NCBI GenBank assembly: GCA_965222215.1
Contig: OZ244931.1
Span: forward strand, 3,658,001 to 3,722,000
Reading direction: 5' to 3'
Source of the DNA: JABJAG01 sp965222215
GTDB taxonomy: Bacteria; Pseudomonadota; Alphaproteobacteria; UBA6615
DNA length: 64,000 bases
Shown: positions 34,634 to 43,701 of the stretch, one piece after another
Layout: every line of letters starts with the position of its first letter
Numbering within the stretch: position 1 is the first letter of the stretch
The notes under the pieces: generated by a model
Seen by the model: the letters and a program-made list of their open reading frames with translations, nothing else
Databases searched by the model: none
Told to the model about the DNA's origin: nothing
Program-made: the position numbers and the translations under genes

Positions 34634-35899
34634 ATGGCGTATCGAGTGATCATCCGCGCCCACACGGCCCGCCGGGACATCGCGCCCGCGGTGCTGGTGG
34701 AACGCATGCTGCAGCGCCTCGGCTGCGAAACGTTCATCGCCAGCGTGCGCAACTTCGAATGGGTCATGCGCAAGTGGCAGCCCCAGGGCGTGGTGCTGCT
34801 GGCACCGGGGATCGCGAAACGCGCGCGCGAGTTACGGCCCGACTCCCAGGTGATCTTCCTCGACGGCGAGGGGTTCCAGAGCGAGGACATCTCCACGGTA
34901 ACCCTGTGGCGCGACGACCCCGAGCAGTACACCTCGCTCGACCTGTGCCTGCTCTGGGGACCGATCATCCGCGAGCACATGACCAGCCTGACGCCGCAGT
35001 TCGACCAGTCGATCACGCGGGTCATCGGCAACCCGAAGTTCGACCTGATCCGCTACATGCCCGACAGCGTGAAGCCGGACGGCGAGCCGAAGAAGGTGGG
35101 CATTCTCGGGCGGTTCCCGACCATCAACCACCATGAGGGCATCCCGACGATCCGCGGCCTGTGGAGCAAGGTGAACCTCGATTTCGTGGTGAACTGCTGT
35201 TACGCGTTCCACGCGGTCCACAACGTGGTGCAGAAAATCCTGGAGGAGACGGACTACATCATCTCCATCCGGCCGCACCCGATGGAACAGGTCGAGGCCT
35301 ACCGCGACTGGGTGATCCCGTCCTTCGGCGCCAAGTACAAGGACCGCTTCGAGATCGACGAGAGCCTGGTGATCACCGACTGGATCGCGCAGCAGCGCGC
35401 GGTGATCGCCCCCACGTCGACGGCGTTCCTCGAGGCGTATCTGCTGAAAGTGCCCGTCATCAACATCGACCGGCTCGCCGGGACCGCCGAGTACAACGCC
35501 GGCTACGCGCAGGTCTGCGCCGAGTGGCAGGCCGCGGCCTATCAGCCCGACAGCATCGACGAAGCGGTCGGCATGATCCGCAAGGGCCGCGAGCTCGAAG
35601 TGCATGACGCGGCGATCGAAAAACAGATCTCCGAATACTGCGCCTGGGAGGAGGGCGGCTCCGCCTCCTGGAATGCCGCCCGGACGATCGTCGACCATCT
35701 CGACGCGACGAGCCCGCCGAACAACAGGCACTGGCCGCGTTCGCTGGTGAACCTGCGCGACGAGATCAGCTTCCGCCGCGCCATGAAGCGCAACCCGCTG
35801 CACCACAACTTCAGCTACCGGGAAGGCTTCCACAAGCTGCCGGACTATTACGACGGCATGATCGACACCATGACTAAAGCTGCGGCGAAGACAGCCTGA
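34634..35899 (+). CDS. Surface carbohydrate biosynthesis protein (GT-B-like)
   Basis: 421 residues. YRVIIRAHTARRDIAPAVLVERMLQRLG start; DLCLLWGPIIREHM near residue 115; SIRPHPMEQVEAYRDW near 215; and APTSTAFLEAYLLKVPVINIDRLAG near 257. This matches a family annotated only as surface carbohydrate biosynthesis protein, with likeness to CDP-glycerol- and Kdo-type transferases. Cytosolic. It may transfer the sugar made by the preceding module; unproven. A GAACGGAGCAGG region gives a plausible ribosome-binding site. Confidence 0.65.
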   Translation: MAYRVIIRAHTARRDIAPAVLVERMLQRLGCETFIASVRNFEWVMRKWQPQGVVLLAPGIAKRARELRPDSQVIFLDGEGFQSEDISTVTLWRDDPEQYTSLDLCLLWGPIIREHMTSLTPQFDQSITRVIGNPKFDLIRYMPDSVKPDGEPKKVGILGRFPTINHHEGIPTIRGLWSKVNLDFVVNCCYAFHAVHNVVQKILEETDYIISIRPHPMEQVEAYRDWVIPSFGAKYKDRFEIDESLVITDWIAQQRAVIAPTSTAFLEAYLLKVPVINIDRLAGTAEYNAGYAQVCAEWQAAAYQPDSIDEAVGMIRKGRELEVHDAAIEKQISEYCAWEEGGSASWNAARTIVDHLDATSPPNNRHWPRSLVNLRDEISFRRAMKRNPLHHNFSYREGFHKLPDYYDGMIDTMTKAAAKTA

Positions 35900-35904
35900 C
35901 GCCC

Positions 35905-37395
35905 GTGTCCGGACGCAGCGACAGACTGATGCTCGACGCGCCGTTCTCGCCGGCGTTGCGGGGTATGTTCGAACGGCTGGCCGGCGCGGACTGGGCGGCG
36001 CGCGTGCCGTCGGCGCTGTTCATCCGCGACTTCGAGAACCTGCCGGCCTCCGCGCCGTTCGACATCGATGTCGTCTGCGACCGTGACGAGTGGGACGACC
36101 TGCGCGCGCTGCTGCAGGAGTGCGCCGAAGGGCTGATCGTCAGCGAGGATGCGGCCCTGCAAGCGCTCTATGTACTTGTGATCGACCTCGAAGGCCCGGC
36201 CGACACGCGCCGGCACGCCTTCTTCGAGGTCCGCGACAAGTTGCGCGCGCCGGCGCGCCAGTTCGCGGTCGCGCCCGCGTCGGATATCGAACTGGCGTCG
36301 GACGACGTGCCCCGCGATGACGGCGCCGGCCTGCCCCGCCCGGAGACGGCATGGCACGCCGCGTTCACCCTGCTCCAGGCGCTGCGCAAGGCGGACGTCG
36401 ACAAGTACATCTCCCGCCTCAACGCTTTCGACGCGGCCACACGAGGCGCCGCGCGAAACATACTGACGTCGACACTCGGTTTTCCCGGCGAGGCGCTGGA
36501 CCGCTGGATCGTGTCCCCGACGGCCAGGCCCCGCCGCACGGCGGTGGCGGACCCGGATATCTCGCGGCGCGAGAAGCTCCGCCGCTTCTTCGCGGACCGG
36601 CTGTTCTTCCTGCCGCTGCTGAGCCTCGACTTCTTTACGATCCACGGGCCCGACGGCGCGGGCAAGTCCACGACCTGCGACGAGATCGGCAAGCTGATCG
36701 AGGGCCTGCCCTTCGGCCTGCACCAGTTCCACCACAGCGAGGGCTGGAAGGAAGGCCGCCGGCGCGACCCGAAGACCGGCGAGCGCGCCACGCCGAAAGC
36801 CGTGATTCCGGTCGCCGACGAGCCGTCGGTCCTGCGCCGCACCGCGCGCACCATCTACCGCCTGCTTCCCGAGGGCGTGCGCGAGTTCTGGCTCTGGAAT
36901 TCCCACTTCCTGAACTACAACCGCAAGTTCACGCGCTTCCTGCTCGACAACCGCAACAACGGCCACATCATGTTCGCCGACCGCTACGTCTACGACGTGC
37001 GCATCAAATACATCGTCGAGACGCCGAAACCGAGCCGGCTGGTGCGCGGCTACTACCGGCTGCACAGCGCGCTGGTTCCGAAACCACGCTTCGGCTTCGT
37101 GCTGGTCGACGACCCCGCGAAGATCGTTGCGCGCAAGGCCGAGCTGACCGAGCCGCAGGTCGCGCTTTTCATCGATTGGATCATGCGCGTGCTGCACGAG
37201 CGGCGGATGCCGCACAGCGTCGTCCCCATCGACGGGCGCCCGCCACGCGCCGTCGCCACGCAGATCGCGCGCGAACTGCTCGAACGGCAGGGCCCCGACC
37301 TGATTCGCCATATGCGGACGTTCGTGTCGGACCTGGAAGCCGCGGATGCCGCCGCCGATCCGGGCGAGCCGGAACCGCTGCGGGCGGCCGTTTGA
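35905..37395 (+). CDS. Two-domain protein: nucleotidyltransferase-like N-terminus, thymidylate-kinase-like C-terminus
   Basis: 496 residues. The N-terminal region has PFDIDVVCDRDEWDDL near residue 52, an Asp pattern of minimal nucleotidyltransferases. From about 245 a P-loop, TIHGPDGAGKSTTCDEIGKLIEGL, and FADRYVYDVRIKY near 355 (a DRY-like dTMP-kinase lid motif) identify a thymidylate-kinase-like domain. Seen in polysaccharide loci, but the substrate is unknown. GTG 35905 starts five bases after the previous stop; ATG 35929 is possible. Kinase of a sugar or lipid carrier is one guess. Confidence 0.6.
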   Translation: MSGRSDRLMLDAPFSPALRGMFERLAGADWAARVPSALFIRDFENLPASAPFDIDVVCDRDEWDDLRALLQECAEGLIVSEDAALQALYVLVIDLEGPADTRRHAFFEVRDKLRAPARQFAVAPASDIELASDDVPRDDGAGLPRPETAWHAAFTLLQALRKADVDKYISRLNAFDAATRGAARNILTSTLGFPGEALDRWIVSPTARPRRTAVADPDISRREKLRRFFADRLFFLPLLSLDFFTIHGPDGAGKSTTCDEIGKLIEGLPFGLHQFHHSEGWKEGRRRDPKTGERATPKAVIPVADEPSVLRRTARTIYRLLPEGVREFWLWNSHFLNYNRKFTRFLLDNRNNGHIMFADRYVYDVRIKYIVETPKPSRLVRGYYRLHSALVPKPRFGFVLVDDPAKIVARKAELTEPQVALFIDWIMRVLHERRMPHSVVPIDGRPPRAVATQIARELLERQGPDLIRHMRTFVSDLEAADAAADPGEPEPLRAAV

Positions 37396-37465
37396 ACATG
37401 AGTGCAAAGAGACTATCTAGACGTCATCAACCGACCGGACTGGCCCGGCACGGGAGAGAACCGAC

Positions 37466-38683
37466 ATGGCATTGCTGAACCCGCAACAGAAAAAACTCAT
37501 CAAGCACAACGCCCCCGGCCTGGTGGCGAAGTATCGTGACTGGAGGACCGCCAGCGACTATGGCGACGACTTCTGGAAACGGCGCATGTCGAACGCGGTC
37601 AAGTCCGTCGCCGACATGGAGGAGAATCCCTACGACAAGATCCGCCCGACGGAGTACCCGCCGGCCCGGACGGAATCGCGCCACGCCATCGTCGAGATCA
37701 ACAACACCTGCAACCTGAACTGCGCGATGTGCCAGACCATGTCGGCAACGCGCAAGCGCGGGCGCATGGAGATCGATTTCCTGCGCGAGACACTGGAGAA
37801 GCTCGTCGCCGACGGCATCGACAACGTCGCGCTGCACACACTGGGCGACCCGCTGGCAAACCCGCGCCTCGGCGAGGTGATGGCCGAGCTGCGCCGCGTC
37901 GGACTGAACACCTCAATCTGCACCAACGGGCTGCTGCTCGAACGCCATGTCGATACGCTGCTCGAATACATGGACGTGTCGCCCTCGATCTCCTTCTCCG
38001 TCGACGGCGCGAGCGCCGAGACCTACGAGAAGATCCGCATCGGCGGGAAGTTCGAGGACCTGCTGCGCCAGCTCGACATCTGTAACGAGAAACTCCGCCC
38101 CAAGGGCATGACGGTGAAAATCCACTGCACCCTGTCGAAGGACAATCTCGGCGAGGTCGGGCAGTTCATCGACACCTTCCGGAAATACGTGCCGCACCCG
38201 GCGCAGGACCTGACCTTCGGGGTCATCACCGGTCTCGCGCCCGACAACACCTATTTCCACTCGGTGAACCCGTTCCCGAACCTCAGCCACAAGAACCTGA
38301 TGTGCTGGCGCCCGAAGGGCGACCCGCTCTGGGTCAATGTCGACGGCACGGTCTCGGCCTGCTGCCGCGACTATCACGGCGATCTCGTGATCGGGAACAT
38401 CAAGGACAAGTCCTACCGCGAGCTGCAGGAAAGCGAGGGCCTGAAGAAGCTGCAGGCCGCGCACGAGTCCGGCGACCTGTCGGCCTACCCGCCCTGCGAC
38501 ACCTGTTTTCGCCCGGACAAGCGGCTGGACGAGATCATGAACGCACTCATCCAGTACACGATCCACAAGCATCCGGACGCCGACGCCGACTACTACCAGG
38601 GCTTCACCGACGACGTGGTGTCGACGTTCCAGAGCAACGGCAACTACGCCGAAAAAATCCAGGATCTCGTCGACCAGGTCTGA
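37466..38683 (+). CDS. Radical SAM/SPASM-domain protein
   Basis: 405 residues. The iron-sulfur motif CNLNCAMC (C-x3-C-x2-C) near residue 82 and the TLGDP segment near 130 define the radical SAM core. The SPASM-type C-terminus has VSACCRDYHGD near 296 and a PPCDTCFRPD Cys cluster near 343, likely for auxiliary clusters. Reductive SAM cleavage would abstract hydrogen from a substrate, giving dehydrogenation, epimerisation or C-C bonding of a sugar or peptide. No precursor peptide is visible, so a sugar substrate is favoured. GGGAGAG ribosome-binding site precedes ATG 37466. Confidence 0.82.
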   Translation: MALLNPQQKKLIKHNAPGLVAKYRDWRTASDYGDDFWKRRMSNAVKSVADMEENPYDKIRPTEYPPARTESRHAIVEINNTCNLNCAMCQTMSATRKRGRMEIDFLRETLEKLVADGIDNVALHTLGDPLANPRLGEVMAELRRVGLNTSICTNGLLLERHVDTLLEYMDVSPSISFSVDGASAETYEKIRIGGKFEDLLRQLDICNEKLRPKGMTVKIHCTLSKDNLGEVGQFIDTFRKYVPHPAQDLTFGVITGLAPDNTYFHSVNPFPNLSHKNLMCWRPKGDPLWVNVDGTVSACCRDYHGDLVIGNIKDKSYRELQESEGLKKLQAAHESGDLSAYPPCDTCFRPDKRLDEIMNALIQYTIHKHPDADADYYQGFTDDVVSTFQSNGNYAEKIQDLVDQV

Positions 38684-38715
38684 TTTTTCGCCGGTCCACA
38701 CCGGCGCACATCAAC

Positions 38716-39276
38716 ATGTCACGCGCTGCACTTCATCGCTTCGCCGCCCGCATCCTGGGCCGGCCGCTCATCAGCCTGTCCGCCATGGCCGATACGGCCC
38801 GGCGTGAGCGTCTGCTGCGTGAGCTCAAGGCCCATGGCGACAACATCGCGCTGCGCCCCGGCGTCGAGATCACCCACCCGGAGCGGGTGTCGTTCGGCAA
38901 CAACATCATGCTGAACCACGGCACGATGATTTTTGCCGGCGGCGGCGTGACCATCGGCGACGACGTGGTGGTCGGCCCCGGCTGCCTGATCCTGACCGGC
39001 AACCACCGCGGCGAGAAATTCTACGGCAGCACAGACCTGCAGCCGATCTCCATCGGATCCAACGTCTGGCTCGGCGCGCGTGCCGTGATCACGCCGGGCA
39101 CGACCATCGGCTCGGACGTGATCGTCAGCGCCGGCTCCGTCGTCACCGGCGACGTGCCGGACGGCAGCATTTTCGGCGGTGTGCCGGCGAAGAAAATCCG
39201 CGATCTGGAGCTGCCCTTCGAGCCGCGCCGTCGCGAAGAATACGACCAACCCGACAACGAACCGGAAGCATCATGA
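38716..39276 (+). CDS. Hexapeptide-repeat (LbH) acyltransferase
   Basis: 186 residues. Left-handed beta-helix repeats run from about 50 to 170 (VSFGNNIMLNHGTM, VTIGDDVVVGPGCLI, ISIGSNVWLGARAVITPGTTIGSDVIVSAGS), with the catalytic-type His in TGNHRGE near 96 and the closing GGVPAKKIRDL. Typical of sugar O-acetyltransferases such as the maltose/galactoside acetyltransferase group. ATG 38716 fits; the longer open frame upstream lacks family likeness. Four-base overlap with the next gene. Confidence 0.8.
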   Translation: MSRAALHRFAARILGRPLISLSAMADTARRERLLRELKAHGDNIALRPGVEITHPERVSFGNNIMLNHGTMIFAGGGVTIGDDVVVGPGCLILTGNHRGEKFYGSTDLQPISIGSNVWLGARAVITPGTTIGSDVIVSAGSVVTGDVPDGSIFGGVPAKKIRDLELPFEPRRREEYDQPDNEPEAS

Positions 39277-40046
39277 GAGTCGATTCCAAACTCGCCGGCC
39301 TGCAGCGCCGCTTCGCGCAATTCCTGCTGGTCCGCGAGATCCGCCAGGTGGTCGCGTTCCTGCGGTATTTCTTCTACGTCGCCCTGCTGCGGCGAATGAA
39401 GCGGTTCGAGGGCGGCGACGAGCATCTCGGCGCGAACACCCTAGACTACAACCTCGGCAAGATCGGCAAGAGCCTCAAGGTCGACAACCGCATCCACATG
39501 CTGGCGCGCCCGGTCTGCGCCGTCTCCCGCATCGCGACGGAACTGGCTTTCTCCAAGGTGCTGTCGGTCGGCCCGCGCGCCGAGGGCGAACTGCTCGCGC
39601 TCGCCGGCTACGGCTTCTCCTGGCAGAACATCCACGGGCTCGACCTGTTCTCCTATTCACCGCGCATCGATGTCGGCGACATGCACGAAATGCCCTACGA
39701 GGACGATACGTTCGACGCCGTTTTCTGCGGCTGGACCCTCGGCTACTCGGACGACCGCCCGCAGGCGCTGCGCGAGATGGTCCGCGTGACCCGGCCGGGC
39801 GGGCTGATCGCCATCGGCGAGGCATTCCATTCGCGCGACTTCGACGAGGGCACCGAGGCACACGGCTACGAATTGGGCAGCAAGGAGCGGATCAACCAGC
39901 TCGACGAAATTGTCGAGCCGATCAAGGACTCCATCGACGAGTGGTATTTCCGCCAGAACGCCACCGAAGAAGACCGGATCAAGGAGATCACCGCCATCGT
40001 CGGCGTGTTTTCCGTGCGCAAGCCGGAGGCGGCAACAGACGGATGA
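39273..40046 (+). CDS. Class I SAM-dependent methyltransferase (Methyltransf_11)
   Basis: 257 residues. A basic N-terminal helix (residues 1-50, FLRYFFYVALLRRMKRF) could touch the membrane. The methyltransferase core has VLSVGPRAEGEL near 92, VGDMHEMPYEDDTFDAVFCGWTLGYSDD near 130 and MVRVTRPGGLIAIGE near 170. Motif I is weak (SVGPRAEG rather than DxGxGxG). Probable sugar methyltransferase; ATGA-coupled on both sides. Confidence 0.65.
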   Translation: MRVDSKLAGLQRRFAQFLLVREIRQVVAFLRYFFYVALLRRMKRFEGGDEHLGANTLDYNLGKIGKSLKVDNRIHMLARPVCAVSRIATELAFSKVLSVGPRAEGELLALAGYGFSWQNIHGLDLFSYSPRIDVGDMHEMPYEDDTFDAVFCGWTLGYSDDRPQALREMVRVTRPGGLIAIGEAFHSRDFDEGTEAHGYELGSKERINQLDEIVEPIKDSIDEWYFRQNATEEDRIKEITAIVGVFSVRKPEAATDG

Positions 40047-40855
40047 CCGATACCGACGCCAGAGCCGCGTTCGACACAAAGGGGTATCACGTGATCCCGG
40101 GGCTGCTGTCCGGGGACGAGGCGGCGGCGTACCGGCTGGAGATCAACAAGGTCTTCGACCTGCCGGCGCGCGAGCTGTCCAACGCGGATATCGATTCCAA
40201 AACCTTCACGATGCCCGACGGCGTCACAAAGACACCGGAATTCTGGCCGCTGGTCTTTAACGAGCGCCTCGTCGGCACGATCCGCGACCTGCTCGGCGAG
40301 GACATCCGCTACACCCAGCACTCCGACCTGCACATCAACCTCGGGGCGGGGAAGTTCCACCGCGATTCGGCCTACCGCGAATTCGGGGTCGGCCCCGACT
40401 GGGACGAAAGCGAAGCGCCGTACCGGGTCGTCCGTGTCGCGCTCTACCTGTCCGACTATGCCGACAGCGGCTCGTCGCTGGTCGTGCTGCCGGGGACGCA
40501 TCGCCGCGAAAGCCGTCTCAACCGGCTGGAGCTCCGCTTCTGGAGCGAGCTGCGGACCCGCTGGCGCAACCATTTCAGCACCAATTCGATGCCGCAGATT
40601 TCGGTAACGATGAAGCGCGAGCTCATCAAACATAAACCGGGCGACTGCATCGTCTTCGATCAGCGGCTGGTCCACGCGGGCGGCATCGTGCGGGGCAGGA
40701 TGCCGAAATACGCGGTCTACCTCTCCTACGGGCTCGACAACCTGCACGCCCGCAACCACCACGACTATTACCTGTCGCGGCCGACCTACCTGCCGGAGCT
40801 TCCCGGCAATCTCGCCGCGCAACTCGACGCGGCCGACCTGCGCCTCACCGCCTGA
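40043..40855 (+). CDS. Phytanoyl-CoA dioxygenase (PhyH) family oxygenase
   Basis: 270 residues. Start FDTKGYHVIPGLLSGDEAAAY is typical of the family. Iron ligands: His and Asp of GKFHRDSA near 106 and the distal His of RLVHAGGIV near 209; an Arg follows in RGRMPKYAVYLSYG for 2-oxoglutarate. Non-haem Fe(II)/2-oxoglutarate enzyme that probably hydroxylates a sugar or lipid part of the glycan. A more divergent oxygenase is at 11741. Confidence 0.8.
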   Translation: MTDTDARAAFDTKGYHVIPGLLSGDEAAAYRLEINKVFDLPARELSNADIDSKTFTMPDGVTKTPEFWPLVFNERLVGTIRDLLGEDIRYTQHSDLHINLGAGKFHRDSAYREFGVGPDWDESEAPYRVVRVALYLSDYADSGSSLVVLPGTHRRESRLNRLELRFWSELRTRWRNHFSTNSMPQISVTMKRELIKHKPGDCIVFDQRLVHAGGIVRGRMPKYAVYLSYGLDNLHARNHHDYYLSRPTYLPELPGNLAAQLDAADLRLTA

Positions 40856-40868
40856 CCCGACAACGCTG

Positions 40869-41915
40869 TTGAACGACGAAATTCAGACCCGGTTCGTGAT
40901 CGGCGGCCCCGCGCGCTGCGGCAAGACCACGCTCTCGACGGCGATCGCCGATACAGACGAAAGCTGCTTCGTGCTCGGTGTCGACGCCCTGTTCCGTGCG
41001 ATCCTGCGCCGGGGGATCGTCAACCGCGTCACCCCCGTCGCCGACACGGTCGCGCACTTCCTCACCCGGCAGCGGTTCCAGGACGCCGAACGCAGCATCG
41101 CCGAAAGCCCGCTCGACTACAGCCCGCTCGACCTTGATGCCCTGATCGGCGCCAGTACCGGCGCAAACCCCGTCACCGCCTACGCGTCGGCCCTCGACGC
41201 CATGGCCGTCGCGGCGGGAAAACGACACTGGGCCACCTTCGACCTGCATCCGGAGTTCGCCTACCCCCGTCTGCGCCGCCTGATTCCCGGCCTCAAGCTG
41301 GCGGTGATGTTCCGCGACCCGGCTGAGGCCATCGCCGCCGTCCTGTACTGGCGGCGCGACGGCAAACCCCTCCAGCACTCCCGCCGGGAATTCCGCCGCG
41401 CCCTGATCCTCTGGGCCATCGCCGCCACCGCCGCCCTGTCGCACCGCAGGCGCTGGCCGCAGGATGTCCGGTTCGTGACCCTGCCCGAACTGATGGAGTC
41501 GCAGACGCCCGTCTCTGTCTTCGGGATCTCGGCCCGGCACGACACCGCCTCGGGGACGTCCCACGACGCGCTGCATTTCCGCCGCACGGCGGACGGATAC
41601 CGCCAACCGGCAGGGGGCTTCGCGCCGCTGCTGTCCGCCGAAGAGGAAGCCGAGGTGGCGGCGCTGTTGCATCCCCTCGCACACGCGGTCGGCTTGGAGA
41701 CCACGATCGGGGCCCATGGTGAAAAGGCCCGCCCCGGCCTGAAACTCTATGCCGCGATCCTCACGTCCGTTGCCCGGGTTGCACCCCAGGGCGCGGCAAA
41801 CCTGATGGATTTCCTCGATGCCCCCCTGGGCGTCACCCGCCGCCGGCTGTCGCTGGTCCGCCAAGCCCTCACGACCTGCCTGCGCGGCAACACCGCCGCC
41901 GGCCGGCCCGCCTGA
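40869..41915 (+). CDS. P-loop protein, possible sulfotransferase
   Basis: 348 residues from TTG 40869. Near the N-terminus IGGPARCGKTTLS is a P-loop (G-x4-GKT). Near residue 145 MFRDPAEAIAAVLYWRR resembles the PAPS 3'-phosphate motif of sulfotransferases (RDP-x-E-x-x-x-S/A-x-x-x-W). The presence of PAPS synthesis genes at 5532-8233 makes a sulfotransferase attractive, but the GKT loop is more kinase-like. Both readings stay open. Next to methyl-, acetyl- and oxygenase genes, a tailoring role fits. Confidence 0.45.
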   Translation: MNDEIQTRFVIGGPARCGKTTLSTAIADTDESCFVLGVDALFRAILRRGIVNRVTPVADTVAHFLTRQRFQDAERSIAESPLDYSPLDLDALIGASTGANPVTAYASALDAMAVAAGKRHWATFDLHPEFAYPRLRRLIPGLKLAVMFRDPAEAIAAVLYWRRDGKPLQHSRREFRRALILWAIAATAALSHRRRWPQDVRFVTLPELMESQTPVSVFGISARHDTASGTSHDALHFRRTADGYRQPAGGFAPLLSAEEEAEVAALLHPLAHAVGLETTIGAHGEKARPGLKLYAAILTSVARVAPQGAANLMDFLDAPLGVTRRRLSLVRQALTTCLRGNTAAGRPA

Positions 41916-41925
41916 TCGAGCCCGC

Positions 41926-43701
41926 ATGATCCGCAACTACATCGAACACCTCCAGTTGTTCTACCGGTACGCCGGGCTGAACTTCGTCTGGCTGCTCATT
42001 ATCGTCCTGCTGTCCGGCGTGACGGAGGTGATCGGCATCGCGCTCCTCTTGCCGATCCTGGAACTCGAAAGCGCCAGCGAGCAAACCAGCCAGGTCTCCC
42101 AGATCATCTTCGACGCCTACGCCTTTGTGGGGATCGAAGTCTCGATGACGAGCCTGCTGGTACTGATCGTGGTGATCTTCGCGCTCAAGGGCCTGATTAT
42201 GTTCGCGCGCATACTGTTTGCCGAGCGGATCGTCTCCAGCCTCGTGCTGCGGCTGCAAACCGAACTGATCGATTCCTTCTCGCGCATCTCCTACGTCTAC
42301 TACGCGCAGCTCAAGACCGGCACGCTGACCAACCTGATCTTCACCGAGGTCGAGCGCTTCGCGCGCAGCTTCTCCAAATTCATCTCCGTGATCGCGACCG
42401 GCCTGACCGTCTGCTTCTACCTCGCGGGCGCCGCGCTGATCCGCTTCGACCTGACCGCCGGCATCGTCGTCGCCGGTTTCTTCGCCCTGTTCCTGTTCCG
42501 CTTCCTCGTGCGCCGCACCCAGGAGCTCTCGATCGAGATGTCGAACGAGAGCGCGCAGGCCCACGCCAACCTGATCCAGACCCTGCAGAGCTTTCTCTAC
42601 CTGCGCGCCTCGGGCGCGATGCACCGGATGACCGCGCGCGTCGGGGACCGGCTCGCGGCCCTGATCCGGCTGCGCGTGAAGCTGGCGACCATTTCCGCGA
42701 CCCTACACTCCATCGTCGAGCCGTTTGCCGTTGTCCTGCTCGCGGTCCTGATCATCATCCAGGTGGAGGTCGAGGGCCGCGCGATTGCCGAGATCGTGGT
42801 TCTCGCGCTGCTCTGCCACCGCGCGTTCACCCGCCTGATGACGGTGCAGCAGGAACAGCAACGTTTCAACGAGAGCGTCGGTGGTGTGGTGACCGTCCAG
42901 CGCGAAGGAAACCTGCTGCGCGACCATGGTGAAGCCGACGGCGAGGCAATCCTCGAAAGCCTGTCCGAGGACATCGTCTTCGAGAACGTCTCCTTTAAAT
43001 ACGGCAACGTCCCGGCGCTGAAGGACTTCGACCTGACGATCCCGAAGAACAACACCATCGGCATCGTCGGCGAATCCGGGGCGGGCAAGAGCACCCTGAT
43101 CCTGCTGCTGGCGGGCGTGATCGACCCGACCGAGGGGACGGTCCGCGCGGGCACGCGCGACTATCGCGAGTTCCGCCGCCAGAGCCTGCACGAGAAAGTC
43201 GGCTATGTGACCCAGGACCCGGTGATCTTCAACGGTACCATCGCCGAGAACATCACCATGTTCGCCGACGACCTGACGGACCCCGAGGTTCGCGCGAAGG
43301 TCGAGGCCGCCGGCATCGCCGCGCATTGCGCCGACTTCGTGGGACGGCTGGACGATGGCTACGACAGCATGCTCGGCGAGCGGGGTGTAAATCTCTCGGG
43401 CGGACAGAAGCAGCGCGTTGCCATCGCGCGTGAACTCTACAAGGACCCGGCGCTGATGATCCTCGACGAGGCGACGAGCGCGCTGGACACCGAATCCGAG
43501 CGCGCGATCCAGGCCTCCATCGAGGAGATGCGCGGCGAGCGCACCATCGTGATGATCGCGCACCGACTGTCGACGGTTCGGCACTGCGACCGGATCGTGG
43601 TGTTGTCCCAGGGCGAGATCATCGAATCCGGCACGTTCGATTCGCTCGTGTCGGACGAGAAATCCCAGTTCCACGCGCTCGTGGAGGCGCAGCGGCTGTG
43701 A
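41926..43701 (+). CDS. ABC transporter, fused permease and ATPase (lipid-linked oligosaccharide flippase type)
   Basis: 591 residues. Five or six transmembrane helices lie in residues 15-330. The ATPase follows with Walker A GESGAGKSTLI near 383, signature LSGGQKQR near 492 and Walker B LMILDEATSALD near 511, then the switch His in IAHRLSTVRH. Exporters of this half-size MsbA/PglK type flip lipid-linked glycans to the periplasm. No Wzx-type or Wzm/Wzt pair is visible in the window, so this is the leading export candidate. ATG 41926 has no strong ribosome-binding site. Confidence 0.85.
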   Translation: MIRNYIEHLQLFYRYAGLNFVWLLIIVLLSGVTEVIGIALLLPILELESASEQTSQVSQIIFDAYAFVGIEVSMTSLLVLIVVIFALKGLIMFARILFAERIVSSLVLRLQTELIDSFSRISYVYYAQLKTGTLTNLIFTEVERFARSFSKFISVIATGLTVCFYLAGAALIRFDLTAGIVVAGFFALFLFRFLVRRTQELSIEMSNESAQAHANLIQTLQSFLYLRASGAMHRMTARVGDRLAALIRLRVKLATISATLHSIVEPFAVVLLAVLIIIQVEVEGRAIAEIVVLALLCHRAFTRLMTVQQEQQRFNESVGGVVTVQREGNLLRDHGEADGEAILESLSEDIVFENVSFKYGNVPALKDFDLTIPKNNTIGIVGESGAGKSTLILLLAGVIDPTEGTVRAGTRDYREFRRQSLHEKVGYVTQDPVIFNGTIAENITMFADDLTDPEVRAKVEAAGIAAHCADFVGRLDDGYDSMLGERGVNLSGGQKQRVAIARELYKDPALMILDEATSALDTESERAIQASIEEMRGERTIVMIAHRLSTVRHCDRIVVLSQGEIIESGTFDSLVSDEKSQFHALVEAQRL

